A stretch of 35,355 bases of DNA, taken from Candidatus Binatia bacterium (lineage in GTDB: Bacteria > Desulfobacterota > Binatia > UBA9968 > JAJDTQ01). A model generated the notes under the pieces. That model was not told the DNA's origin. It saw only the letters and a list, made by a program, of their open reading frames with translations, and made no database searches. Of the stretch, positions 17,530 to 25,980 are shown one piece after another. How positions within the stretch are numbered: the stretch's first letter is position 1; each line of letters opens with the position of its first letter. Both the position numbers and the translations under genes were made by a program. The stretch lies in contig JAJEAI010000086.1 of assembly GCA_022824205.1 (NCBI GenBank), positions 1-35,355 on the forward strand. The letters run 5' to 3'.

Positions 17530-18192
17530 CTAGACCAGCGAACCCGCGGCCTTCGCGATTCTCGACACCGTAAAGTCCCAGGCTCTCGCTTCCCGCTCAA
17601 GAAACATTTGCGTCGCGGCATCGACATTCGCCGCATCCCCTTCGTTGAAATATGCTAGTGCCTTAACGGCGTCTGCAGGTGGAAACTGGTTGCCGTAAAG
17701 GGTCGCCGCCGCGCCGAGGCCCTCTTTGAGCGGCACGCCGGCTCGCAAAATAGCGGCAAGATCGAGATAGTCGCGGGCGGCGACGCGTTGCAGCAGTACC
17801 TTGAGCTTGGTCCCGAACAGGTCCAACAGCGAAGCCACTCGCAACACTCCGTCCTCCGTTGGCTCAGGATTTCCCACGCGGCCGGTGTCGATGCCGCCGA
17901 AGAATGAGATCTTCACCGGGTTCGTTTCAGTGCCAGGGCTCGTAGAGACCGTCAACGTGTCCGGTGCCCTTTGCAGCACTTCAGCCGATGTCATGAAAGG
18001 GAGGCGGAACAGGACGTCGAAGTCAACGGCGTCCGACGAGAAGAAGTCGAAGTCGACCGACGAGCGGTGACCTAATCTCAGCGCCAGGGCGGTGCCGCCG
18101 TAGAGGACGAAGGAGTCGGGGATGTCCACGAACGCGGGCCATAGCTTCCCTTGCTCGTCGGGAAGAACGTCGAGAAATGGCTTGAAGGTCAC
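17530..18192 (-). CDS. Nucleotidyltransferase, AbiEii/AbiGii toxin family
   Basis: A 220-residue nucleotidyltransferase of the AbiEii/MenT type. The signature FVLYGGTALALRLGHRSSVD with FDFFSS next contains the GG (32-33), the R-x-S (43-45) and the acidic D-x-D (47-49) expected at the active site. The C-terminal part (LLDLFGTKLKVLLQR, AARDYLDLAAIL) is also family-like, the latter being the usual RDYxDL motif. Known relatives inhibit growth by adding nucleotides to tRNA acceptor ends and act in abortive infection or as type IV toxin-antitoxins. It overlaps the small gene upstream by 4 bp (ATGA), so that gene is the likely cognate antitoxin. Biochemical target not deducible. Confidence 0.88.
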   Translation of the reverse strand: MTFKPFLDVLPDEQGKLWPAFVDIPDSFVLYGGTALALRLGHRSSVDFDFFSSDAVDFDVLFRLPFMTSAEVLQRAPDTLTVSTSPGTETNPVKISFFGGIDTGRVGNPEPTEDGVLRVASLLDLFGTKLKVLLQRVAARDYLDLAAILRAGVPLKEGLGAAATLYGNQFPPADAVKALAYFNEGDAANVDAATQMFLEREARAWDFTVSRIAKAAGSLV

Positions 18193-18458
18193 CGCGGGAC
18201 CTCCCGAGGCAGACGCCGCGCCGGTAACTCGGGAGGCGGGCCCAAACCAAGGCGGAGATGCCAGAACTTCCAGGAGCGGGGATTGAAGATGCCGATGGGC
18301 GCGTCGCGCAACGCGTTACGCAACTCGGCCGTAGAAACGAGCGACAGCAACCAGCGGATGTCGTCGGCGCTCCCGAGCGTCATCATCTGCGCCAGGAGTA
18401 ATGGCCGGTCGGCCAGGGTTTGCTCCGGCGGTTGCCACCAGACGTACTTCCTGGCCAT
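18189..18458 (-). CDS. Small unknown protein coupled to the AbiEii-like toxin (putative antitoxin)
   Basis: An 89-residue protein starting MARKYVWWQPPEQTLADRP, with QMMTLGSADDIRWLLSLV in the middle and FNPRSWKFWHLRLGL near the end. It is not a recognisable AbiEi winged-helix protein, but similar small proteins ending in a PRSW-x-FWHxRLG-like block are, as I recall, encoded directly upstream of AbiEii-type nucleotidyltransferases. The 4-bp ATGA overlap with the toxin start argues for co-translation and an antitoxin role (inference). The ATG at 18458 is chosen over ATG 18527 because family-like sequence begins here; neither has a good ribosome site. The 149 bp upstream (18459-18607) hold no other gene. 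Confidence 0.7.
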   Translation of the reverse strand: MARKYVWWQPPEQTLADRPLLLAQMMTLGSADDIRWLLSLVSTAELRNALRDAPIGIFNPRSWKFWHLRLGLGPPPELPARRLPREVPR

Positions 18459-18607
18459 GGACGGTGCGCGCTCGTCACAGGTCAAGAAGTCGACGTTATG
18501 TTCCTGGACGTGTGGCTTCGTACCCATCAATACCAGAATGCAGGCTCCCAACGCTGTTCGCAACAAACATTGCACAGGTCCGTCGCGGGCGCATCGCCCC
18601 GATTGAA

Positions 18608-19036
18608 TCACTCGGCGGCGAACGGATTGCGGACCCTCACGGTCCCGTACATGCGGCGGTGCTGAAAGTCCTCCGACAGGAGCTCGCCGAGCCCATAGAC
18701 CTCCGCGTAGGCCCAGAGGTGGGCATCGAACCATGACAAGCCGTATGCCGCCGCTCCGCGCAAGGCGGTGCGGACGACAGTCTCGTTGGGATAGAGGATC
18801 GGAAACTCGGCCAGCATCTCTTCCGCCTCTCGGCGGGCGTCCGTTGGATCCAGTAGTCGCGCTTCGGAGTTCCCGCGGGTGGTCGCCGCGACGAACTCCA
18901 CAATAGCTTGATGTGGAACACGTGCCTCGCCGGACACGAGAAGTTCACGCAGGAGCGTCGTCGCGATCCGTTGCTTTTCCGGGAAGCGCGGGTCGTAACG
19001 GTAGACCAGTACGTTGGTGTCAATTTTGGTAACTAC
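18608..19036 (-). CDS. PIN-domain ribonuclease (VapC-like), no standard start codon
   Basis: The frame encodes a complete PIN domain of about 140 residues. The first acidic residue is in IDTNVLVYRYDPRF, the second in HQAIVEFV, the third in GLSWFDAHLWAYAE and the fourth near ELLSEDFQHRR. All four metal-binding acids are present, so the core looks functional. The frame is open from 19054, but no ATG, GTG or TTG occurs before the first catalytic Asp; only ATT (19024) or GTA (19036) are near the expected position. The first normal start (GTG 18937) would delete IDTN. It may use a rare start codon, or it may have lost its start through mutation. No VapB-type antitoxin is visible next to it, which also suggests decay. 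The start given is nominal. Confidence 0.72.
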   Translation of the reverse strand, partial: VVTKIDTNVLVYRYDPRFPEKQRIATTLLRELLVSGEARVPHQAIVEFVAATTRGNSEARLLDPTDARREAEEMLAEFPILYPNETVVRTALRGAAAYGLSWFDAHLWAYAEVYGLGELLSEDFQHRRMYGTVRVRNPFAAE

Positions 19037-19081
19037 GAGATGTCCCGGCCTGACTCACACGCTCCGGTACGCGCAGAGATG

Positions 19082-19188
19082 CGATAAATCCCATAATTTC
19101 AACAGGTTATGTTTCAATTTCTGTCCTCGTGCCTCTTGCATCCTCGCCTCTCGTGCGCTTAAATATCCTCTGATTTCAACTCACTCGC
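19082..19188. repeat. Two copies of a TAAAT-CC-ATTTCAAC unit before the integrases
   Basis: Copies at about 19085-19103 (TAAATCCCATAATTTCAAC) and 19160-19180 (TAAATATCCTCTGATTTCAAC) are similar to each other and to the unit at 17393-17413 (TAAATATCCCGTTATTTCAGC). They sit in the non-coding stretch 19037-19265 just upstream of the first integrase, where arm-type binding sites or a core attachment site are often found. The stretch also contains the ribosome site GGGAGGATC for the integrase. A recombination role is inference. Confidence 0.4.
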
Positions 19189-19265
19189 TTTCGATCCGCT
19201 TACGGTATGCGGCTTGTCTCCGGTCCCGTAGGCTCACGGTTTCTCGGTCTCGGGAGGATCACGAC

Positions 19266-20438
19266 ATGGCGAAACCCCAGTATCTCACCCTCTCCAAACG
19301 CATTATTGACCGTCTTTCGGTAGATGACAAGGACGCGGTGTTCTGGGACCGCGACCTTCCGGGATTCGGCATCCGGGTCTATCCATCGGGCGCCAAGGTC
19401 TACGTGGTCCAGAGCCGGGCTTTCGGTCGCTCGAAGCGCGTGACCGTGGGTAGGCACGGTCATGTCTCGGCCGATCAGGCCCGCAAGGAAGCTGTCCGCA
19501 TCATTGGCCGCATCAAGTCGGGCGAGTCGCCCGTTGCGCTCGAGGCTCCTCCCGACCCGACGGTGAAGGATCTGGCGGAACGCTACCAGCGGGAGTACGT
19601 CGAGATGCACTGCAAGCCCGCGACCGTGTCGCACTACGCTGTGATGCTGCGCAAGCACATCGTGCCGGCATTGGGGGGGCTCCTGGTGGCGGAGGTGGAG
19701 CGCAAGCACATCATGGAGTTTCAGTACCGGCTGAGGGACATGCCCACGGTCGCGAACCGTGGGGTGGACATCCTCGTGAAGATGTTCGGCTTGGCCGATG
19801 CGTGGGGATGGCGTCCATCCGGCAAGAACCCCTGCCACTTCGTTCGCCGCTACAAGGTGGAGAAGCACCACGAGCGGTTCCTGACTCCGGAGGAACTCTG
19901 CCGGCTCGGGCAAGCCTTGGACACGGCTCCGACGGAACGCTTGGCTTCGGTCCACGCGGCCGCGGCGATCCGGCTGCTGGTGCTAACGGGATGCAGGCGA
20001 AACGAGATCCTGGGGCTTCGCTGGGAGGACGTGGACTTCCAGTCGGGAGAGATGAGGTTTGGGGACAGCAAGACCGGAGCGCGGGTGGCGCCGTTGCCGC
20101 CGCCGGCGGCGAAGTTGCTGGAGGATCTCTCTCGGGTTCCGGGCAACCCGTGGGTGTTTCCGGGGAGAAAAAAGGGATCGCGTCAGCGCAACATCCAGGA
20201 CTCTTGGGGTCGCATTCGCCAGCGCGCGGGCCTTGAAGGGGTCCGGCTTCACGACCTTCGTCACTCGTATGCCTCCCGGGCGCTGGCGCTGGGAGAGAGC
20301 CTGTCGATGATTGGCGAGTTGCTGGGCCATCGGAAGGTGCAGACGACCGCACGGTACGCGCACTTGGCGCGGGATTCTGTGCGGGAATCGACGGCCAGGG
20401 TGGCGGAGAGCATCGGGGCGGACATCCTGCCGGAGTAG
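19266..20438 (+). CDS. Tyrosine integrase 1 (phage/ICE type)
   Basis: A 390-residue tyrosine recombinase with all three domains. Residues 1-90 form the arm-DNA-binding domain (DUF4102-like: DRDLPGFGIRVYPSGAKVY, then KRVTVGRHGHVSADQAR); about 98-185 is the core-binding SAM-like domain; about 205-375 is the catalytic domain. The catalytic residues are visible: R244 in TGCRRNE, K269 in DSKTG, H329 and R332 in LHDLRHSYASR, H355 in LGHRKVQ and nucleophile Y364 in TARYAHL. The ATG at 19266 follows GGGAGGATC; an upstream extension of the frame is not homologous. It ends 22 bp before a second, related integrase and should be co-transcribed with it. Confidence 0.95.
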   Translation: MAKPQYLTLSKRIIDRLSVDDKDAVFWDRDLPGFGIRVYPSGAKVYVVQSRAFGRSKRVTVGRHGHVSADQARKEAVRIIGRIKSGESPVALEAPPDPTVKDLAERYQREYVEMHCKPATVSHYAVMLRKHIVPALGGLLVAEVERKHIMEFQYRLRDMPTVANRGVDILVKMFGLADAWGWRPSGKNPCHFVRRYKVEKHHERFLTPEELCRLGQALDTAPTERLASVHAAAAIRLLVLTGCRRNEILGLRWEDVDFQSGEMRFGDSKTGARVAPLPPPAAKLLEDLSRVPGNPWVFPGRKKGSRQRNIQDSWGRIRQRAGLEGVRLHDLRHSYASRALALGESLSMIGELLGHRKVQTTARYAHLARDSVRESTARVAESIGADILPE

Positions 20439-20460
20439 GAGCACTGAAAGGAGGCGGACG

Positions 20461-21663
20461 ATGGCGAGACTCAACAGCGGAACGATCTCCAGGCGCACGG
20501 TGGAGGCGCTGCCGGTCGGCGATCGGGAGACGGTGTTCTGGGACCGGGAGCTTTCGGGTTTCGGGGTGAGGGTTTATCCCACCGGATCAAGGGTGTACCT
20601 AGTGCAGACGCGGCACGGTGGAAGGTCCAGGCGGGTGACCATAGGACGGCACGGGGTTGTGACGGCCGAGCAGGCGCGACGCAAGGCGGCTTTGGTGATT
20701 GCCGGCATCAAGGCCGGAGAGGAGCCGGGGCGCGCGAGCCCCGGCTCGCCGTCAGCCGGCGGACCGACGATCGCGGAGTTGGGGGAGCGGTATCTGAGGG
20801 AGCATGTAGACGTACGCTGCAAGCACACCACGGCCGGAGCGTACCGCTATACCCTGACCAAGTACCTCCTGCCGGAGTTCGGCTCTGTGCCTCTGGGGGC
20901 AATCGGGCGGGAGGACGTGGCGGCTCTTCACTACCGTCTCCACAAGACGCCGAACACGGCGAACCGCGTGGTGGAGACGCTCTCGCGGCTGTTCTACATG
21001 GCCGAGGCTTGGGGAGTGGCGCCGGAGGGAGGGAACCCGTGCCGGTTCGTGAAGAAGTACAAGAGCCGGAGCTGCGAGCGGTTTCTGTCGGAGGAGGAGT
21101 TCCGCCGACTCGGTAGGGTACTGAGCGAGGTGGAAACCGAGGGCAGGGTGTCGAGGAACGGAGTGGCGGCTCTCCGGCTGCTGATGCTGACCGGGTGTCG
21201 GCGGAACGAGATACTGACACTACGCTGGGAGGAAGTGGACCTGGAGGCGGGAGAGCTGAGGTTGAGGGACGCCAAGACCGGAGCGCGGTCGGTGGCGCTG
21301 TCGCCGGCGGCGCGGAGGGTGCTGTCCGCACTGCCACGGAAGCCTAACAATCCGTGGGTGATTGCGGGACCTGAAGCGGGCAGGCATTTGAGCAACCTCA
21401 ACTCCCCGTGGCTTCTGGTTCGGAAGCGAGCGGGGCTGGAAGATGTGAGGATCCACGACCTCCGTCACAGTTTCGCTTCGAGGGCACTGGCCCTTGGCGA
21501 GAGCCTGACGATGATCGGGAAGATGCTCGGACATCGACAAGTGCAGACCACGGCCCGCTACGCCCATCTTGCGCGGGAGTCCGTAAAGACATCGGCCGCG
21601 AGAGTCACAGCTAGTATCGCAGGCGATATGGAGGATACCGGCACGACTTCCGACACCGCATGA
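20461..21663 (+). CDS. Tyrosine integrase 2, paralogue of integrase 1
   Basis: A 400-residue tyrosine recombinase with the same domain order as its upstream neighbour and clear similarity along its length (for example DRELSGFGVRVYPTGSRVY and IGRHGVVTAEQAR against the corresponding stretches of integrase 1). The catalytic set is complete: R247 in TGCRRNE, K272 in DAKTG, H332 and R335 in IHDLRHSFASR, H358 in LGHRQVQ and Y368 in TARYAHL. The similarity is partial, so this is an old duplication or a paired acquisition rather than a recent copy. AGGAGG precedes ATG 20461 at good spacing. The NACHT gene starts 66 bp after its stop with its own ribosome site. Confidence 0.95.
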   Translation: MARLNSGTISRRTVEALPVGDRETVFWDRELSGFGVRVYPTGSRVYLVQTRHGGRSRRVTIGRHGVVTAEQARRKAALVIAGIKAGEEPGRASPGSPSAGGPTIAELGERYLREHVDVRCKHTTAGAYRYTLTKYLLPEFGSVPLGAIGREDVAALHYRLHKTPNTANRVVETLSRLFYMAEAWGVAPEGGNPCRFVKKYKSRSCERFLSEEEFRRLGRVLSEVETEGRVSRNGVAALRLLMLTGCRRNEILTLRWEEVDLEAGELRLRDAKTGARSVALSPAARRVLSALPRKPNNPWVIAGPEAGRHLSNLNSPWLLVRKRAGLEDVRIHDLRHSFASRALALGESLTMIGKMLGHRQVQTTARYAHLARESVKTSAARVTASIAGDMEDTGTTSDTA

Positions 21664-21729
21664 TCTATGGCATTTCGTTTGTGGTGGAAGCCGTAAAGGT
21701 TCGGAGGATGGACAAAGGAAGTCGCTATC

Positions 21730-24700
21730 ATGAAACCGTTGGCGACAGGCAACGAGCGGTTCGGTGGCGATAGGCATTCCCATCAGATCCAGTCGATGTC
21801 GACCAACATAAAGCGAACTCTGGCCTATGAGGATCGGGAGCGGGGACGAAAACTCATCGGCCAGGACGAGATCCGGTCTTTTTCCGAGCCTGTCGTGATA
21901 CTCGGCGATCCCGGTTTAGGAAAGAGCGTGCTGACCTGTGAACTCGGCAAGCAGGCCGGAATGCAGCGTTTGCGTGCCGGGAAATTTGAGCGTAGCGCCG
22001 ACCCCGCCTCGCTTGTCGGCAAGAGCGAGTGCGTCATTCTCGATGGCCTCGACGAAATCGCCTCCGCAGCGGCGGGAGGCGCGGTCGACGCCGTACTGAG
22101 AAAGCTATCGGCATTGGACAACCCGCGTTTCATTCTCTCCTGTCGCGAAGCCGATTGGCTCGGCGCGGCCGACCGAGCGAAGATCGAGGATGACTATGGA
22201 GCGGCACCAGTGCTGCTGCATCTTCAACCCTTTACCCGCGACGATGCGCGTGCCTTTCTCTCCCAGAAATTCCCGGAGGTCGATGCGGACGGCCTCTTGG
22301 CCCACCTCGCAGACTGCGGGATCGAAACTCTCTACGGGAATCCCTTGACCCTTCGATTGCTCGGAGAGGTTGCGCAGGCGGAGGGTCCGCTTCCGGAAAC
22401 TCGCGCAGGACTCTTTGACCAAGCCTGCCGGGTGATGCTCAAGGAGGACAATTGGCGCCATCATCAAGATCCGCATGTCCAGGTGATGGAAGAAGATTTG
22501 CTGCTGGCGGCAGGCGCGATGTGTGCGGCGCAACTGCTTTGCGGCCGAGTTGGTATTCACACGGGTCCCTACGCGGAAACGCCCGGTGAGTGCCTGAATA
22601 TCGCTGACGTCAAGGGGCTTCGGTTTGGCCAGTTCGCGGATGACGCGATCAGGACCCGCCTGTTTCAGGCGGAAGGCGAAAACCGCTTCACTCACATCCA
22701 TCGCGTCATCGCCGAGTATCTCGGGGCCAAATGGCTCGCGCGTTGCTTCGAATCCGGCGTTTCAAAGAAGAGACTCTTCGGTCTGTTCCGGCAGGGCGAG
22801 GGCGTGCCGACTTCGTTGCGCGGCCTGCACGCGTGGATGTCTCACTTCAGCGACGTCTTAGCGACTCCCTGTATCAACGCAGACCCATACGCAGTTCTGC
22901 GCTACGGCGATGCCGAAACTCTCGGTCTCAATCAGGCACGGACCCTGCTCGCTGCATTGAGGAACCTGTCCGAGGAAAACCCTTACTTCAGATCCGAGGA
23001 TTGGGGCCAGCATCCCGCGTCTGGCTTGGTGCGTCCAGAACTCCGGGACGAAATCCTTGCCATAGTGCAGGCTCCGGGCCGGGACATGCAACTCACCGTG
23101 CTTCTACTCGAAGCGATGGCCGGGACGACGCTTGCCCGGCAACTCCGCCCGGAACTGGAGGCAATACTATTTGACCGGGATCGCTCGGTCGTAGAGCGAT
23201 CGTGTGCTGGCAATGCGCTCTACACCGCCGCGCTCCACGACGATTGGGAAACCCACATTAATCGCCTTCTCGCGATGAAGGATGCCAACTCGGCGCGGCT
23301 CGCTTTCGAGATTCTCCGCAAGGTCGGTTTGTGTGCAGTTCCCATTGGCACGGCAGTCGACGCTGTCTTGGCATACCTGGGTTTGGCGCCGAATCAGGAT
23401 TCCGAAGAAGAATCGGTCGAGTTCCCGTATGTTCCCGATAGTCTCTTGAGCGGTCTCGACACGCGGCACCTCGCTTCATGGCTCGACGAGTTGACCGAAC
23501 GCGCAAGACCGTTGATGGAAAGGGCTGGCTACGAGGCGGAGTGGTGTGTCACGAGGCTGGTGAGACGCGTCACCGCCCAAATCCTTGAGGCCGATCTTGC
23601 GATTCAACCGGAGCGTGTCTGGATGTGGGTCGGCTGGCTGGGCCTTTACCGTCTATACAATGACGATGGCACAAAGCGTTTGGCTGCGATATTCCGTGAA
23701 AACGGCGTCCTTCGGGCAGCACTCCTCGAACACGTGCTGCTAACGCCATGCGCCGAAAGCACTTGGATGGCCGCCCACCGCCTCGCCGATACGGGGCTCG
23801 GCTTGTTTCCGACAGGAGAGGATATCGCGGGCGTATTGAGAGCGTTGCGCGCACGTGTCGGTGAAGGCCGGATCGACGTCGACACATGGAGAGGACTGCT
23901 GTTACTCAACCGCTCCGCTGAAGGGCTCGCGGCTGTCGTGCGCAACGCCGCTCATGAGGCCGCCAGGGGCGACCCCGAACTGCTATCCGTACTTGCCGAA
24001 CATTCGAGTACCGTGACTCCAGAATGGGAGACTGCACGGGCAAAACGGCAGGCCGAGGAGGAAGCTCATCGGCAGGACTATTTTCGGCGTCGTCGCCGTA
24101 AGCTTGCCGAACGGACTCCTGAAATCGCTGCTGGAGACGTTCGCGCCCTTCAAGAATCTGCCGCTGTCTACCTCGGTCGGTGGTATATGTTGAACGGGGA
24201 GCTTCACGGTTTAAATTCGGCCGCGTCCCCGATAGAGCGCTTGCGCGAGTTTCTCGGCGATGACTTATGCGATCAGGTAATGTCGGGTTTCATCGCTGTC
24301 CTCGGCCGTGATGACCTGCCGAGCGCCTCCAAGATCGCTGAGAACCACGGTGGAAACGAAGAGGCGGCCGTGGCGCCCATGATCTGCGGCATTGCCGAGA
24401 TGATTCGCCGCGGCAATCCCATTGAAGGGGTCCACGGGGACACGCTGGCCGCGGTCTACATGGCGTGGCGGCACGCGCCGGAGTCGAACGCGGCGGCGCA
24501 AATTGACATCGGCCCTGTGCTCGAAGATGTCCTGTTCAGAAGTGAATCGGACTGGGAAGCGTATTTTCGCGCATGCATCGAGCCACAGATTGCCAAGAAC
24601 AGGGAGCATATCCAAGAACTCTACCGTCTTGGACACGAACCCCGCTTCGCTAAACTGGCAATACGCCTCGCCGTCGATTGGCTGCGTGCCAATCCTGGGT

Positions 24701-25821
24701 TGCCCCCCTCCATCATGATGGTACTCCTAACATGCGCGCTTGAGAGCGCCTCCGACGAAGAGCTACATGCACTGGTTGGCCGGATGGCGAACGTCCAGTT
24801 GGACCATGAGACGATGCTGCTGTGGCGATCGGCAGCCTACGTTGTCGATTTTGGTCGTCACCGGGCGTCCCTCAAAAAGGCTGCGGCGGACAACCCGGAC
24901 TTACTTTGGTTGATCCGTGACCGAATGGGAAAAGCACGCAGTGAGCGCTTTGACCGTTTCTCGCTTGAACAGCTTGCCTTCATCGTCGAGGCGTTCGGAT
25001 CGAACTGGCCAATGGCTTACCGGCCGCGTACCGTCACAGTAGGTGATCGCAACCCCTGCGACGCTAGCGAGTTCATCAGACGCTTGATTTATGCGGTCGC
25101 CAGTCGTCCGACGCCGGATGCAACCGAAGCGCTGCAGAATCTCATTGCCAACTGTGCGCCGAGCTATGCCGATACAATGAGGCATGCGCTGGCGCTTCAG
25201 CGAAGGGCCCGGCGCGACGACGAATACGCTGCTCCCACCATCAAGCAATTCCGTGCCGTGATAGCATGCGACCTGCCTGAAGACATAGACGACATTCGGG
25301 CTTGGTTCGAGGATCGGATCGAGACGCTCCAGGAGCGCATGCACGGCAGCAACACGAACATGTGGCGGGCGTATTGGGTGAAAGATCAGCCCCGGGACGA
25401 GAATTTTTGCCGCGACCGTCTTGTCGAACATATTTCGGGTCACTTGCCGGAGTCAATCCGGATCGAGCCGGAGATGCACATGCCCGGCGGGAAGCGGGCG
25501 GATTTCGTAGTGATCCGCAATTCGATCAGCCTGCCGGTCGAGGTCAAGGGTCAGTGGAATCGCCATGTTTGGGATGCTGCCAGCGACCAACTCGACGCAA
25601 GCTATACACACGATTGGCATGCGGAAGGCTGTGGCGCCTACATGGTTCTTTGGTTCGGGGACGTCGCCGGCAAACGGTTGCCGGGACACCCTGGGGGTCT
25701 CGACCTCCCGCAGACACCCGGATCGCTCCGTAAGATGCTTATCGATCGCTTGCCGGAGGCGCGGCGATCCTGGATCGATGTCTTCGTGATCGATGTCAGC
25801 AACCCGGACGGGGCCGTCTGA
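21730..25821 (+). CDS. NACHT-type STAND NTPase with C-terminal PD-(D/E)xK nuclease domain
   Basis: A 1363-residue protein. A short N-terminus leads straight into a NACHT-like NTPase: Walker A GDPGLGKS at 59-66 and Walker B VILDGLDEIAS with the NACHT-type LDGLDE at 104-109, followed by FILSCREADW as sensor region. From about residue 280 to 1200 the protein is long and mostly helical, probably HEAT/TPR-like solenoid repeats that would sense a phage or stress signal. The C-terminus carries a restriction-like nuclease core: ADFVVIRNSISLPVEVKGQW, with D1258, E1271 and K1273 forming D-x12-E-x-K. Bacterial NACHT/Avs proteins usually carry the effector at the N-terminus, so the order is unusual. AAGGAAG precedes ATG 21730. 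It probably acts as an abortive-infection or DNA-degrading defence protein; activity is inferred. Confidence 0.85.
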   Translation: MKPLATGNERFGGDRHSHQIQSMSTNIKRTLAYEDRERGRKLIGQDEIRSFSEPVVILGDPGLGKSVLTCELGKQAGMQRLRAGKFERSADPASLVGKSECVILDGLDEIASAAAGGAVDAVLRKLSALDNPRFILSCREADWLGAADRAKIEDDYGAAPVLLHLQPFTRDDARAFLSQKFPEVDADGLLAHLADCGIETLYGNPLTLRLLGEVAQAEGPLPETRAGLFDQACRVMLKEDNWRHHQDPHVQVMEEDLLLAAGAMCAAQLLCGRVGIHTGPYAETPGECLNIADVKGLRFGQFADDAIRTRLFQAEGENRFTHIHRVIAEYLGAKWLARCFESGVSKKRLFGLFRQGEGVPTSLRGLHAWMSHFSDVLATPCINADPYAVLRYGDAETLGLNQARTLLAALRNLSEENPYFRSEDWGQHPASGLVRPELRDEILAIVQAPGRDMQLTVLLLEAMAGTTLARQLRPELEAILFDRDRSVVERSCAGNALYTAALHDDWETHINRLLAMKDANSARLAFEILRKVGLCAVPIGTAVDAVLAYLGLAPNQDSEEESVEFPYVPDSLLSGLDTRHLASWLDELTERARPLMERAGYEAEWCVTRLVRRVTAQILEADLAIQPERVWMWVGWLGLYRLYNDDGTKRLAAIFRENGVLRAALLEHVLLTPCAESTWMAAHRLADTGLGLFPTGEDIAGVLRALRARVGEGRIDVDTWRGLLLLNRSAEGLAAVVRNAAHEAARGDPELLSVLAEHSSTVTPEWETARAKRQAEEEAHRQDYFRRRRRKLAERTPEIAAGDVRALQESAAVYLGRWYMLNGELHGLNSAASPIERLREFLGDDLCDQVMSGFIAVLGRDDLPSASKIAENHGGNEEAAVAPMICGIAEMIRRGNPIEGVHGDTLAAVYMAWRHAPESNAAAQIDIGPVLEDVLFRSESDWEAYFRACIEPQIAKNREHIQELYRLGHEPRFAKLAIRLAVDWLRANPGLPPSIMMVLLTCALESASDEELHALVGRMANVQLDHETMLLWRSAAYVVDFGRHRASLKKAAADNPDLLWLIRDRMGKARSERFDRFSLEQLAFIVEAFGSNWPMAYRPRTVTVGDRNPCDASEFIRRLIYAVASRPTPDATEALQNLIANCAPSYADTMRHALALQRRARRDDEYAAPTIKQFRAVIACDLPEDIDDIRAWFEDRIETLQERMHGSNTNMWRAYWVKDQPRDENFCRDRLVEHISGHLPESIRIEPEMHMPGGKRADFVVIRNSISLPVEVKGQWNRHVWDAASDQLDASYTHDWHAEGCGAYMVLWFGDVAGKRLPGHPGGLDLPQTPGSLRKMLIDRLPEARRSWIDVFVIDVSNPDGAV

Positions 25822-25855
25822 GTTCGTGGTTCATTCGGGACTCCACTTACATACC

Positions 25856-25878
25856 AATCCCGCCTGACTCGCGGGATT
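25856..25878 (+). terminator. Hairpin downstream of the NACHT gene
   Basis: AATCCCGC (25856-25863) and GCGGGATT (25871-25878) pair perfectly around a 7-nt loop, 34 bp after the NACHT stop. The following bases are CCTCC rather than a T-run, so termination would be weak or Rho-assisted; it also resembles a REP half. No gene is seen in 25822-26092. Confidence 0.4.
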
Positions 25879-25980
25879 CCTCCTGCGCCAGCGGTTTCTC
25901 CGGCTCCCATCCGAAGACAGTCCGCTATCCCTGCGGGCCGCTCCATTCAGCGTTCGCCCAAGACAACAATCACCGCCGGT

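Noticed and set aside
19266..21663. RIT (recombinases-in-trio) element
   Set aside because: Only two recombinases are in tandem and they are similar to each other, whereas RIT elements have three from different subfamilies.
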